From NCBI GenBank assembly GCA_001586965.3, contig LUCW03000240.1, forward strand, positions 1 through 24,022: a DNA stretch of 24,022 nucleotides, read 5' to 3'. Position numbers and translations under genes: made by a program. Below the pieces are notes generated by a model that saw only the letters and a list, made by a program, of their open reading frames with translations, did not search any database and was not told the origin of the DNA. How positions within the stretch are numbered: position 1 is the stretch's first letter; each line of letters starts with the position of its first letter. The stretch comes from Sphaeroforma sirkka (taxonomy: Eukaryota; Opisthokonta; Ichthyosporea; Ichthyophonida). Shown piece after piece: positions 1 to 12,980 of this stretch.

Positions 1-99
1 CATGAATATCTCTCCTAGACGAGGCACGAACTGAAATTTTTCCAATCGGTATAGGTATGCACTAGAAGGGCCCAAATTATAGCTATAGCAGTCGATGGC
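1..99. repeat. Reference monomer of the satellite (commonest form)
   Basis: This first copy carries the commonest state at each variable site: CTCTCCTAG at 10-18, GAGGCACG at 21-28, and three A plus five T at 34-41. It holds several short symmetric elements. GGGCCC lies at 68-73, TATAGCTATA at 78-87, the overlapping palindrome GCTATAGC at 82-89, and ATGGCCAT across the junction with the next unit at 95-102. It also contains two short direct repeats, TATAGC twice at 78-89 and GGTAT twice near 48-58. There are four CpG sites, at 20, 27, 47 and 93. I see no AATAAA signal, no recognisable promoter and no CENP-B-box-like motif. The phase is arbitrary because a tandem array has no natural start. 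Confidence 0.95.
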
Positions 100-3000
100 C
101 ATGAATATCTCTCCTAGACGAGGCACGAACTGAAATTTTTCCAATCGGTATAGGTATGCACTAGAAGGGCCCAAATTATAGCTATAGCAGTCGATGGCCA
201 TGAATATCTCTCTAGACGAGTCACGAACTGAAATTTTTCCAATCGGTATAGGTATGCACTAGAAGGGCCCAAATTATAGCTATAGCAGTCGATGGCCATG
301 AATATCTCTCCTAGACGAGGCACGAACTGAAATTTTTTCCAATCGGTATAGGTATGCACTAGAAGGGCCCAAATTATAGCTATAGCAGTCGATGGCCATG
401 AATATCTCTCCTAGACGAGGCACGAACTGAAATTTTTTCCAATCGGTATAGGTATGCACTAGAAGGGCCCAAATTATAGCTATAGCAGTCGATGGCCATG
501 AATATCTCTCCTAGACGAGGCACGAACTGAAATTTTTCCAATCGGTATAGGTATGCACTAGAAGGGCCCAAATTATAGCTATAGCAGTCGATGGCCATGA
601 ATATCTCTCCTAGACGAGTCACGAACTGAAATTTTTCCAATCGGTATAGGTATGCACTAGAAGGGCCCAAATTATAGCTATAGCAGTCGATGGCCATGAA
701 TATCTCTCCTAGACGAGGCACGAACTGAAATTTTTCCAATCGGTATAGGTATGCACTAGAAGGGCCCAAATTATAGCTATAGCAGTCGATGGCCATGAAT
801 ATCTCTCCTAGACGAGTCACGAACTGAAATTTTTCCAATCGGTATAGGTATGCACTAGAAGGGCCCAAATTATAGCTATAGCAGTCGATGGCCATGAATA
901 TCTCTCCTAGACGAGGCACGAACTGAAATTTTTCCAATCGGTATAGGTATGCACTAGAAGGGCCCAAATTATAGCTATAGCAGTCGATGGCCATGAATAT
1001 CTCTCCTAGACGAGGCACGAACTGAAATTTTTCCAATCGGTATAGGTATGCACTAGAAGGGCCCAAATTATAGCTATAGCAGTCGATGGCCATGAATATC
1101 TCTCCTAGACGAGTCACGAACTGAAATTTTTCCAATCGGTATAGGTATGCACTAGAAGGGCCCAAATTATAGCTATAGCAGTCGATGGCCATGAATATCT
1201 CTCCTAGACGAGTCACGAACTGAAATTTTTCCAATCGGTATAGGTATGCACTAGAAGGGCCCAAATTATAGCTATAGCAGTCGATGGCCATGAATATCTC
1301 TCCTAGACGAGGCACGAACTGAAATTTTTCCAATCGGTATAGGTATGCACTAGAAGGGCCCAAATTATAGCTATAGCAGTCGATGGCCATGAATATCTCT
1401 CCTAGACGAGTCACGAACTGAAATTTTTCCAATCGGTATAGGTATGCACTAGAAGGGCCCAAATTATAGCTATAGCAGTCGATGGCCATGAATATCTCTC
1501 CTAGACGAGGCACGAACTGAAATTTTTCCAATCGGTATAGGTATGCACTAGAAGGGCCCAAATTATAGCTATAGCAGTCGATGGCCATGAATATCTCTCC
1601 TAGACGAGGCACGAACTGAAATTTTTCCAATCGGTATAGGTATGCACTAGAAGGGCCCAAATTATAGCTATAGCAGTCGATGGCCATGAATATCTCTCCT
1701 AGACGAGGCACGAACTGAAATTTTTCCAATCGGTATAGGTATGCACTAGAAGGGCCCAAATTATAGCTATAGCAGTCGATGGCCATGAATATCTCTCCTA
1801 GACGAGTCACGAACTGAAATTTTTCCAATCGGTATAGGTATGCACTAGAAGGGCCCAAATTATAGCTATAGCAGTCGATGGCCATGAATATCTCTCCTAG
1901 ACGAGGCACGAACTGAAATTTTTCCAATCGGTATAGGTATGCACTAGAAGGGCCCAAATTATAGCTATAGCAGTCGATGGCCATGAATATCTCTCCTAGA
2001 CGAGGTCACGAACTGAAATTTTTCCAATCGGTATAGGTATGCACTAGAAGGGCCCAAATTATAGCTATAGCAGTCGATGGCCATGAATATCTCTCCTAGA
2101 CGAGTCACGAACTGAAATTTTTCCAATCGGTATAGGTATGCACTAGAAGGGCCCAAATTATAGCTATAGCAGTCGATGGCCATGAATATCTCTCCTAGAC
2201 GAGTCACGAACTGAAATTTTTCCAATCGGTATAGGTATGCACTAGAAGGGCCCAAATTATAGCTATAGCAGTCGATGGCCATGAATATCTCTCCTAGACG
2301 AGGCACGAACTGAAATTTTTCCAATCGGTATAGGTATGCACTAGAAGGGCCCAAATTATAGCTATAGCAGTCGATGGCCATGAATATCTCTCCTAGACGA
2401 GTCACGAACTGAAATTTTTTCCAATCGGTATAGGTATGCACTAGAAGGGCCCAAATTATAGCTATAGCAGTCGATGGCCATGAATATCTCTCCTAGACGA
2501 GGCACGAACTGAAATTTTTCCAATCGGTATAGGTATGCACTAGAAGGGCCCAAATTATAGCTATAGCAGTCGATGGCCATGAATATCTCTCTAGACGAGT
2601 CACGAACTGAAATTTTTCCAATCGGTATAGGTATGCACTAGAAGGGCCCAAATTATAGCTATAGCAGTCGATGGCCATGAATATCTCTCCTAGACGAGTC
2701 ACGAACTGAAATTTTTCCAATCGGTATAGGTATGCACTAGAAGGGCCCAAATTATAGCTATAGCAGTCGATGGCCATGAATATCTCTCCTAGACGAGGCA
2801 CGAACTGAAATTTTTCCAATCGGTATAGGTATGCACTAGAAGGGCCCAAATTATAGCTATAGCAGTCGATGGCCATGAATATCTCTCCTAGACGAGGTCA
2901 CGAACTGAAATTTTTCCAATCGGTATAGGTATGCACTAGAAGGGCCCAAATTATAGCTATAGCAGTCGATGGCCATGAATATCTCTCCTAGACGAGGCAC

Positions 3001-6000
3001 GAACTGAAATTTTTCCAATCGGTATAGGTATGCACTAGAAGGGCCCAAATTATAGCTATAGCAGTCGATGGCCATGAATATCTCTCCTAGACGAGTCACG
3101 AACTGAAATTTTTCCAATCGGTATAGGTATGCACTAGAAGGGCCCAAATTATAGCTATAGCAGTCGATGGCCATGAATATCTCTCCTAGACGAGGCACGA
3201 ACTGAAATTTTTCCAATCGGTATAGGTATGCACTAGAAGGGCCCAAATTATAGCTATAGCAGTCGATGGCCATGAATATCTCTCCTAGACGAGTCACGAA
3301 CTGAAATTTTTCCAATCGGTATAGGTATGCACTAGAAGGGCCCAAATTATAGCTATAGCAGTCGATGGCCATGAATATCTCTCCTAGACGAGGCACGAAC
3401 TGAAATTTTTCCAATCGGTATAGGTATGCACTAGAAGGGCCCAAATTATAGCTATAGCAGTCGATGGCCATGAATATCTCTCCTAGACGAGGCACGAACT
3501 GAAATTTTTCCAATCGGTATAGGTATGCACTAGAAGGGCCCAAATTATAGCTATAGCAGTCGATGGCCATGAATATCTCTCCTAGACGAGTCACGAACTG
3601 AAATTTTTCCAATCGGTATAGGTATGCACTAGAAGGGCCCAAATTATAGCTATAGCAGTCGATGGCCATGAATATCTCTCCTAGACGAGGCACGAACTGA
3701 AATTTTTCCAATCGGTATAGGTATGCACTAGAAGGGCCCAAATTATAGCTATAGCAGTCGATGGCCATGAATATCTCTCCTAGACGAGGCACGAACTGAA
3801 ATTTTTTTCCAATCGGTATAGGTATGCACTAGAAGGGCCCAAATTATAGCTATAGCAGTCGATGGCCATGAATATCTCTCCTAGACGAGTCACGAACTGA
3901 AATTTTTCCAATCGGTATAGGTATGCACTAGAAGGGCCCAAATTATAGCTATAGCAGTCGATGGCCATGAATATCTCTCCTAGACGAGGCACGAACTGAA
4001 ATTTTTTCCAATCGGTATAGGTATGCACTAGAAGGGCCCAAATTATAGCTATAGCAGTCGATGGCCATGAATATCTCTCCTAGACGAGTCACGAACTGAA
4101 ATTTTTCCAATCGGTATAGGTATGCACTAGAAGGGCCCAAATTATAGCTATAGCAGTCGATGGCCATGAATATCTCTCCTAGACGAGGTCACGAACTGAA
4201 ATTTTTTTCCAATCGGTATAGGTATGCACTAGAAGGGCCCAAATTATAGCTATAGCAGTCGATGGCCATGAATATCTCTCCTAGACGAGGCACGAACTGA
4301 AATTTTTCCAATCGGTATAGGTATGCACTAGAAGGGCCCAAATTATAGCTATAGCAGTCGATGGCCATGAATATCTCTCCTAGACGAGGCACGAACTGAA
4401 ATTTTTCCAATCGGTATAGGTATGCACTAGAAGGGCCCAAATTATAGCTATAGCAGTCGATGGCCATGAATATCTCTCCTAGACGAGTCACGAACTGAAA
4501 TTTTTCCAATCGGTATAGGTATGCACTAGAAGGGCCCAAATTATAGCTATAGCAGTCGATGGCCATGAATATCTCTCCTAGACGAGGCACGAACTGAAAT
4601 TTTTCCAATCGGTATAGGTATGCACTAGAAGGGCCCAAATTATAGCTATAGCAGTCGATGGCCATGAATATCTCTCCTAGACGAGGCACGAACTGAAATT
4701 TTTCCAATCGGTATAGGTATGCACTAGAAGGGCCCAAATTATAGCTATAGCAGTCGATGGCCATGAATATCTCTCTAGACGAGGCACGAACTGAAATTTT
4801 TCCAATCGGTATAGGTATGCACTAGAAGGGCCCAAATTATAGCTATAGCAGTCGATGGCCATGAATATCTCTCTCCTAGACGAGTCACGAACTGAAATTT
4901 TTCCAATCGGTATAGGTATGCACTAGAAGGGCCCAAATTATAGCTATAGCAGTCGATGGCCATGAATATCTCTCCTAGACGAGGCACGAACTGAAATTTT
5001 TCCAATCGGTATAGGTATGCACTAGAAGGGCCCAAATTATAGCTATAGCAGTCGATGGCCATGAATATCTCTCCTAGACGAGTCACGAACTGAAATTTTT
5101 CCAATCGGTATAGGTATGCACTAGAAGGGCCCAAATTATAGCTATAGCAGTCGATGGCCATGAATATCTCTCCTAGACGAGTCACGAACTGAAATTTTTC
5201 CAATCGGTATAGGTATGCACTAGAAGGGCCCAAATTATAGCTATAGCAGTCGATGGCCATGAATATCTCTCCTAGACGAGGCACGAACTGAAATTTTTCC
5301 AATCGGTATAGGTATGCACTAGAAGGGCCCAAATTATAGCTATAGCAGTCGATGGCCATGAATATCTCTCCTAGACGAGGCACGAACTGAAATTTTTCCA
5401 ATCGGTATAGGTATGCACTAGAAGGGCCCAAATTATAGCTATAGCAGTCGATGGCCATGAATATCTCTCCTAGACGAGTCACGAACTGAAATTTTTCCAA
5501 TCGGTATAGGTATGCACTAGAAGGGCCCAAATTATAGCTATAGCAGTCGATGGCCATGAATATCTCTCCTAGACGAGGCACGAACTGAAATTTTTCCAAT
5601 CGGTATAGGTATGCACTAGAAGGGCCCAAATTATAGCTATAGCAGTCGATGGCCATGAATATCTCTCCTAGACGAGTCACGAACTGAAATTTTTTCCAAT
5701 CGGTATAGGTATGCACTAGAAGGGCCCAAATTATAGCTATAGCAGTCGATGGCCATGAATATCTCTCTCCTAGACGAGGCACGAACTGAAATTTTTCCAA
5801 TCGGTATAGGTATGCACTAGAAGGGCCCAAATTATAGCTATAGCAGTCGATGGCCATGAATATCTCTCCTAGACGAGTCACGAACTGAAATTTTTCCAAT
5901 CGGTATAGGTATGCACTAGAAGGGCCCAAATTATAGCTATAGCAGTCGATGGCCATGAATATCTCTCCTAGACGAGTCACGAACTGAAATTTTTCCAATC

Positions 6001-6052
6001 GGTATAGGTATGCACTAGAAGGGCCCAAATTATAGCTATAGCAGTCGATGGC
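1..6052. repeat. Array zone A: regular block of 61 monomers
   Basis: This is the most uniform part of the window. Only three of 61 units (starting near 199, 2578 and 4762) have the shorter CTCTCTAG form. Two, near 4860 and 5752, have the longer CTCTCTCCTAG form. The T-run is five in almost every unit, six in a few and seven in two (near 3800 and 4205). The G/T site mixes freely, with roughly 33 units GAGGCACG, 25 GAGTCACG and three GAGGTCACG. Because most units are exactly 99 bp (33 codons), one minus-strand frame stays open for long stretches here. I see no clean higher-order period in the G/T pattern. The edge at 6052 is a change in variant frequency, not a break in the array. Confidence 0.75.
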
Positions 6053-9000
6053 CATGAATATCTCTCTAGACGAGTCACGAACTGAAATTTTTCCAATCGG
6101 TATAGGTATGCACTAGAAGGGCCCAAATTATAGCTATAGCAGTCGATGGCCATGAATATCTCTCCTAGACGAGGCACGAACTGAAATTTTTCCAATCGGT
6201 ATAGGTATGCACTAGAAGGGCCCAAATTATAGCTATAGCAGTCGATGGCCATGAATATCTCTCTAGACGAGGCACGAACTGAAATTTTTCCAATCGGTAT
6301 AGGTATGCACTAGAAGGGCCCAAATTATAGCTATAGCAGTCGATGGCCATGAATATCTCTCCTAGACGAGTCACGAACTGAAATTTTTCCAATCGGTATA
6401 GGTATGCACTAGAAGGGCCCAAATTATAGCTATAGCAGTCGATGGCCATGAATATCTCTCTAGACGAGTCACGAACTGAAATTTTTCCAATCGGTATAGG
6501 TATGCACTAGAAGGGCCCAAATTATAGCTATAGCAGTCGATGGCCATGAATATCTCTCCTAGACGAGGCACGAACTGAAATTTTTCCAATCGGTATAGGT
6601 ATGCACTAGAAGGGCCCAAATTATAGCTATAGCAGTCGATGGCCATGAATATCTCTCCTAGACGAGGCACGAACTGAAATTTTTCCAATCGGTATAGGTA
6701 TGCACTAGAAGGGCCCAAATTATAGCTATAGCAGTCGATGGCCATGAATATCTCTCTAGACGAGGCACGAACTGAAATTTTTCCAATCGGTATAGGTATG
6801 CACTAGAAGGGCCCAAATTATAGCTATAGCAGTCGATGGCCATGAATATCTCTCCTAGACGAGTCACGAACTGAAATTTTTCCAATCGGTATAGGTATGC
6901 ACTAGAAGGGCCCAAATTATAGCTATAGCAGTCGATGGCCATGAATATCTCTCTAGACGAGTCACGAACTGAAATTTTTCCAATCGGTATAGGTATGCAC
7001 TAGAAGGGCCCAAATTATAGCTATAGCAGTCGATGGCCATGAATATCTCTCCTAGACGAGGCACGAACTGAAATTTTTTCCAATCGGTATAGGTATGCAC
7101 TAGAAGGGCCCAAATTATAGCTATAGCAGTCGATGGCCATGAATATCTCTCCTAGACGAGGTCACGAACTGAAATTTTTTTCCAATCGGTATAGGTATGC
7201 ACTAGAAGGGCCCAAATTATAGCTATAGCAGTCGATGGCCATGAATATCTCTCTAGACGAGGCACGAACTGAAATTTTTCCAATCGGTATAGGTATGCAC
7301 TAGAAGGGCCCAAATTATAGCTATAGCAGTCGATGGCCATGAATATCTCTCTAGACGAGGCACGAACTGAATTTTTTTCAATCGGTATAGGTATGCACTA
7401 GAAGGGCCCAAATTATAGCTATAGCAGTCGATGGCCATGAATATCTCTCCTAGACGAGGCACGAACTGAAATTTTTCCAATCGGTATAGGTATGCACTAG
7501 AAGGGCCCAAATTATAGCTATAGCAGTCGATGGCCATGAATATCTCTCCTAGACGAGGCACGAACTGAAATTTTTCCAATCGGTATAGGTATGCACTAGA
7601 AGGGCCCAAATTATAGCTATAGCAGTCGATGGCCATGAATATCTCCTAGACGAGTCACGAACTGAAATTTTTCCAATCGGTATAGGTATGCACTAGAAGG
7701 GCCCAAATTATAGCTATAGCAGTCGATGGCCATGAATATCTCTCTCTAGACGAGGCACGAACTGAAATTTTTCCAATCGGTATAGGTATGCACTAGAAGG
7801 GCCCAAATTATAGCTATAGCAGTCGATGGCCATGAATATCTCTCTAGACGAGGCACGAACTGAAATTTTCCAATCGGTATAGGTATGCACTAGAAGGGCC
7901 CAAATTATAGCTATAGCAGTCGATGGCCATGAATATCTCTCTAGACGAGTCACGAACTGAAATTTTTCCAATCGGTATAGGTATGCACTAGAAGGGCCCA
8001 AATTATAGCTATAGCAGTCGATGGCCATGAATATCTCTCCTAGACGAGGCACGAACTGAAATTTTTCCAATCGGTATAGGTATGCACTAGAAGGGCCCAA
8101 ATTATAGCTATAGCAGTCGATGGCCATGAATATCTCTCTAGACGAGGCACGAACTGAAATTTTTCCAATCGGTATAGGTATGCACTAGAAGGGCCCAAAT
8201 TATAGCTATAGCAGTCGATGGCCATGAATATCTCTCCTAGACGAGGCACGAACTGAAATTTTTCCAATCGGTATAGGTATGCACTAGAAGGGCCCAAATT
8301 ATAGCTATAGCAGTCGATGGCCATGAATATCTCTCCTAGACGAGGCACGAACTGAAATTTTTCCAATCGGTATAGGTATGCATGCACTAGAAGGGCCCAA
8401 ATTATAGCTATAGCAGTCGATGGCCATGAATATCTCTCTAGACGAGTCACGAACTGAAATTTTTCCAATCGGTATAGGTATGCACTAGAAGGGCCCAAAT
8501 TATAGCTATAGCAGTCGATGGCCATGAATATCTCTCTCTAGACGAGGCACGAACTGAAATTTTTCCAATCGGTATAGGTATGCACTAGAAGGGCCCAAAT
8601 TATAGCTATAGCAGTCGATGGCCATGAATATCTCTCCTAGACGAGGCACGAACTGAAATTTTTCCAATCGGTATAGGTATGCACTAGAAGGGCCCAAATT
8701 ATAGCTATAGCAGTCGATGGCCATGAATATCTCTCTAGACGAGGCACGAACTGAAATTTTTCCAATCGGTATAGGTATGCACTAGAAGGGCCCAAATTAT
8801 AGCTATAGCAGTCGATGGCCATGAATATCTCTCCTAGACGAGTCACGAACTGAAATTTTTCCAATCGGTATAGGTATGCAGAAGGGCCCAAATTATAGCT
8901 ATAGCAGTCGATGGCCATGAATATCTCTCCTAGACGAGGCACGAACTGAAATTTTTCCAATCGGTATAGGTATGCACTAGAAGGGCCCAAATTATAGCTA

Positions 9001-10593
9001 TAGCAGTCGATGGCCATGAATATCTCTCCTAGACGAGGCACGAACTGAAATTTTTCCAATCGGTATAGGTATGCACTAGAAGGGCCCAAATTATAGCTAT
9101 AGCAGTCGATGGCCATGAATATCTCTCTAGACGAGGCACGAACTGAAATTTTTCCAATCGGTATAGGTATGCACTAGAAGGGCCCAAATTATAGCTATAG
9201 CAGTCGATGGCCATGAATATCTCTCCTAGACGAGGCACGAACTGAAATTTTTCCAATCGGTATAGGTATGCACTAGAAGGGCCCAAATTATAGCTATAGC
9301 AGTCGATGGCCATGAATATCTCTCTAGACGAGGTCACGAACTGAAATTTTTCCAATCGGTATAGGTATGCACTAGAAGGCCCCCAAATTATAGCTATAGC
9401 AGTCGATGGCCATGAATATCTCTCCTAGACGAGTCACGAACTGAAATTTTTCCAATCGGTATAGGTATGCACTAGAAGGGCCCAAATTATAGCTATAGCA
9501 GTCGATGGCCATGAATATCTCTCTAGACGAGGCACGAACTGAAATTTTTCCAATCGGTATAGGTATGCACTAGAAGGGCCCAAATTATAGCTATAGCAGT
9601 CGATGGCCATGAATATCTCTCCTAGACGAGGCACGAACTGAAATTTTTCCAATCGGTATAGGTATGCACTAGAAGGGCCCAAATTATAGCTATAGCAGTC
9701 GATGGCCATGAATATCTCTCTAGACGAGGCACGAACTGAAATTTTTCCAATCGGTATAGGTATGCACTAGAAGGGCCCAAATTATAGCTATAGCAGTCGA
9801 TGGCCATGAATATCTCTCCTAGACGAGGCACGAACTGAAATTTTTCCAATCGGTATAGGTATGCACTAGAAGGGCCCAAATTATATAGCTATAGCAGTCG
9901 ATGGCCATGAATATCTCTCTAGACGAGGCACGAACTGAAATTTTTCCAATCGGTATAGGTATGCACTAGAAGGGCCCAAATTATAGCTATAGCAGTCGAT
10001 GGCCATGAATATCTCTCCTAGACGAGGTCACGAACTGAAATTTTTCCAATCGGTATAGGTATGCACTAGAAGGGCCCAAATTATAGCTATAGCAGTCGAT
10101 GGCCATGAATATCTCTCTAGACGAGGCACGAACTGAAATTTTTCCAATCGGTATAGGTATGCACTAGAAGGGCCCAAATTATAGCTATAGCAGTCGATGG
10201 CCATGAATATCTCTCTAGACGAGTCACGAACTGAAATTTTTCCAATCGGTATAGGTATGCACTAGAAGGGCCCAAATTATAGCTATAGCAGTCGATGGCC
10301 ATGAATATCTCTCTAGACGAGGCACGAACTGAAATTTTTCCAATCGGTATAGGTATGCACTAGAAGGGCCCAAATTATAGCTATAGCAGTCGATGGCCAT
10401 GAATATCTCTCTAGACGAGGCACGAACTGAAATTTTTCCAATCGGTATAGGTATGCACTAGAAGGGCCCAAATTATAGCTATAGCAGTCGATGGCCATGA
10501 ATATCTCTCTAGACGAGGCACGAACTGAAATTTTTCCAATCGGTATAGGTATGCACTAGAAGGGCCCAAATTATAGCTATAGCAGTCGATGGC
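6053..10593. repeat. Array zone B: 46 monomers rich in the CTCTCTAG form, partly alternating
   Basis: From 6053 the one-base-shorter CTCTCTAG form becomes common: about 22 of 46 units, against three of 61 before. In places it alternates strictly with CTCTCCTAG, giving a dimer of about 197 bp; the clearest run is 9114-10201. T-runs of eight or more are still absent. Scattered irregular units occur: a four-base micro-duplication at 8378-8385, a three-base loss at 8880/8881, GGCCCCC in place of GGGCCC near 9379-9384, and an added TA near 9883. GAGTCACG is less frequent here than in zone A. Zone limits are judged by eye from variant counts. Confidence 0.65.
9114..10201. repeat. Strictly alternating stretch, candidate dimeric higher-order repeat
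   Basis: Eleven consecutive monomers alternate without exception between CTCTCTAG (first, third, and so on to the eleventh) and CTCTCCTAG. The effective period is therefore about 197 bp. Shorter alternating runs occur from 6053 (five units) and around 20370-21000. The G/T site does not alternate in step, so the dimer is defined by one site only. It may be a young higher-order repeat or a chance run in a zone where the two forms are about equally common. Confidence 0.5.
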
Positions 10594-12877
10594 CATGAAT
10601 ATCTCTCCTAGACGAGGCACGAACTGAATTTTTTTTTCCAATCGGTATAGGTATGCACTAGAAGGGCCCAAATTATAGCTATAGCAGTCGATGGCCATGA
10701 ATATCTCTCCTAGACGAGGCACGAACTGAAATTTTTTCCAATCGGTATAGGTATGCACTAGAAGGGCCCAAATTATAGCTATAGCAGTCGATGGCCATGA
10801 ATATCTCTCCTAGACGAGGCACGAACTGAAATTTTTCCAATCGGTATAGGTATGCACTAGAAGGGCCCAAATTATAGCTATAGCAGGTCGATGGCCATGA
10901 ATATCTCTCTAGACGAGGCACGAACTGAAATTTTTCCAATCGGTATAGGTATGCACTAGAAGGGCCCAAATTATAGCTATAGCAGTCGATGGCCATGAAT
11001 ATCTCTCTAGACGAGTCACGAACTGAAATTTTTCCAATCGGTATAGGTATGCACTAGAAGGGCCCAAATTATAGCTATAGCAGTCGATGGCCATGAATAT
11101 CTCTCCTAGACGAGGCACGAACTGAAATTTTTCCAATCGGTATAGGTATGCACTAGAAGGGCCCAAATTATAGCTATAGCAGTCGATGGCCATGAATATC
11201 TCTCTAGACGAGTCACGAACTGAAATTTTTCCAATCGGTATAGGTATGCACTAGAAGGGCCCAAATTATAGCTATAGCAGTCGATGGCCATGAATATCTC
11301 TCCTAGACGAGGCACGAACTGAAATTTTTCCAATCGGTATAGGTATGCACTAGAAGGGCCCAAATTATAGCTATAGCAGTCGATGGCCCATGAATATCTC
11401 TCTCTAGACGAGGCACGAACTGAAATTTTTCCAATCGGTATAGGTATGCACTAGAAGGGCCCAAATTATAGCTATAGCAGTCGATGGCCATGAATATCTC
11501 TCTCTAGACGAGGCACGAACTGAAATTTTTTTCCAATCGGTATAGGTATGCACTAGAAGGGCCCAAATTATAGCTATAGCAGTCGATGGCCATGAATATC
11601 TCTCCTAGACGAGGCACGAACTGAAATTTTTCCAATCGGTATAGGTATGCACTAGAAGGGCCCAAATTATAGCTATAGCAGTCGATGGCCATGAATATCT
11701 CTCTAGACGAGTCACGAACTGAAATTTTTTCCAATCGGTATAGGTATGCACTAGAAGGGCCCAAATTATAGCTATAGCAGTCGATGGCCATGAATATCTC
11801 TCCTAGACGAGTCACGAACTGATTTTTTTTTCCAATCGGTATAGGTATGCACTAGAAGGGCCCAAATTATAGCTATAGCAGTCGATGGCCAAATATCTCT
11901 CCTAGACGAGGCACGAACTGAAATTTTTTTCCAATCGGTATAGGTATGCACTAGAAGGGCCCAAATTATAGCTATAGCAGTCGATGGCCATGAATATCTC
12001 TCCTAGACGAGTCACGAACTGAATTTTTTTTTCCAATCGGTATAGGTATGCACTAGAAGGGCCCAAATTATAGCTATAGCAGTCGATGGCCATGAATATC
12101 TCTCTAGACGAGGCACGAACTGAAATTTTTCCAATCGGTATAGGTATGCACTAGAAGGGCCCAAATTATAGCTATAGCAGTCGATGGCCATGAATATCTC
12201 TCCTAGACGAGTCACGAACTGAAATTTTTCCAATCGGTATAGGTATGCACTAGAAGGGCCCAAATTATAGCTATAGCAGTCGATGGCCATGAATATCTCT
12301 CCTAGACGAGGCACGAACTGAAATTTTTCCAATCGGTATAGGTATGCACTAGAAGGGCCCAAATTATAGCTATAGCAGTCGATGGCCATGAATCTCTCCT
12401 AGACGAGTCACGAACTGAAATTTTTCCAATCGGTATAGGTATGCACTAGAAGGGCCCAAATTATAGCTATAGCAGTCGATGGCCATGAATATCTCTCCTA
12501 GACGAGGCACGAACTGAAATTTTTCCAATCGGTATAGGTATGCACTAGAAGGGCCCAAATTATAGCTATAGCAGTCGATGGCCATGAATATCTCTCTAGA
12601 CGAGGCACGAACTGAAATTTTTCCAATCGGTATAGGTATGCACTAGAAGGGCCCAAATTATAGCTATAGCAGTCGATGGCCATGAATATCTCTCTAGACG
12701 AGTCACGAACTGAAATTTTTCCAATCGGTATAGGTATGCACTAGAAGGGCCCCAAATTATAGCTATAGCAGTCGATGGCCATGAATATCTCTCTAGACGA
12801 GGCACGAACTGAAATTTTTCCAATCGGTATAGGTATGCACTAGAAGGGCCCAAATTATAGCTATAGCAGTCGATGGC

Positions 12878-12980
12878 CATGAATATCTCTCCCGAGGCGA
12901 GAGTCACGAACTTTTTTTTTTTCCAATCGGTATAGGTATGCACTAGAAGGGCCCAAATTATAGCTATAGCAGTCGATGGC
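12878..12980. repeat. Rearranged satellite monomer (103 bp)
   Basis: The normal CTCTCCTAGACGAG part is replaced by CTCTCCCGAGGCGAGAG, followed by TCACGAAC. The GAAA before the T-run is then missing and 11 T follow directly. From CCAATCGG onward the unit is normal. It is the most divergent unit by base content in the window. The changed segment is still made of satellite-like pieces (GAGG, CGAG, GAGTCACG), so it looks scrambled rather than invaded by foreign DNA. Confidence 0.8.

Noticed and set aside
78-87. TATA-box or Pol III promoter in TATAGCTATA
   Set aside because: It is a palindrome within a tandem hexamer (TATAGC twice), with no other promoter elements nearby; occurrence in all units argues for repeat structure, not a gene start.
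1-6052. Long higher-order repeat in the GAGGCACG/GAGTCACG order
   Set aside because: A similar seven-unit string starts at about the 6th and the 31st unit, but the following units do not match at that spacing, so no consistent period was found by hand.
380-6055. Protein-coding genes for a 33-residue repeat protein on the minus strand (long frames at 380-1984, 2857-3792 and 4775-6055)
   Set aside because: They begin and end inside identical satellite units, wherever a one-base length change shifts the frame. No unique N- or C-terminal region, promoter or codon-position pattern is visible. The same DNA drifts out of frame over the rest of the array.
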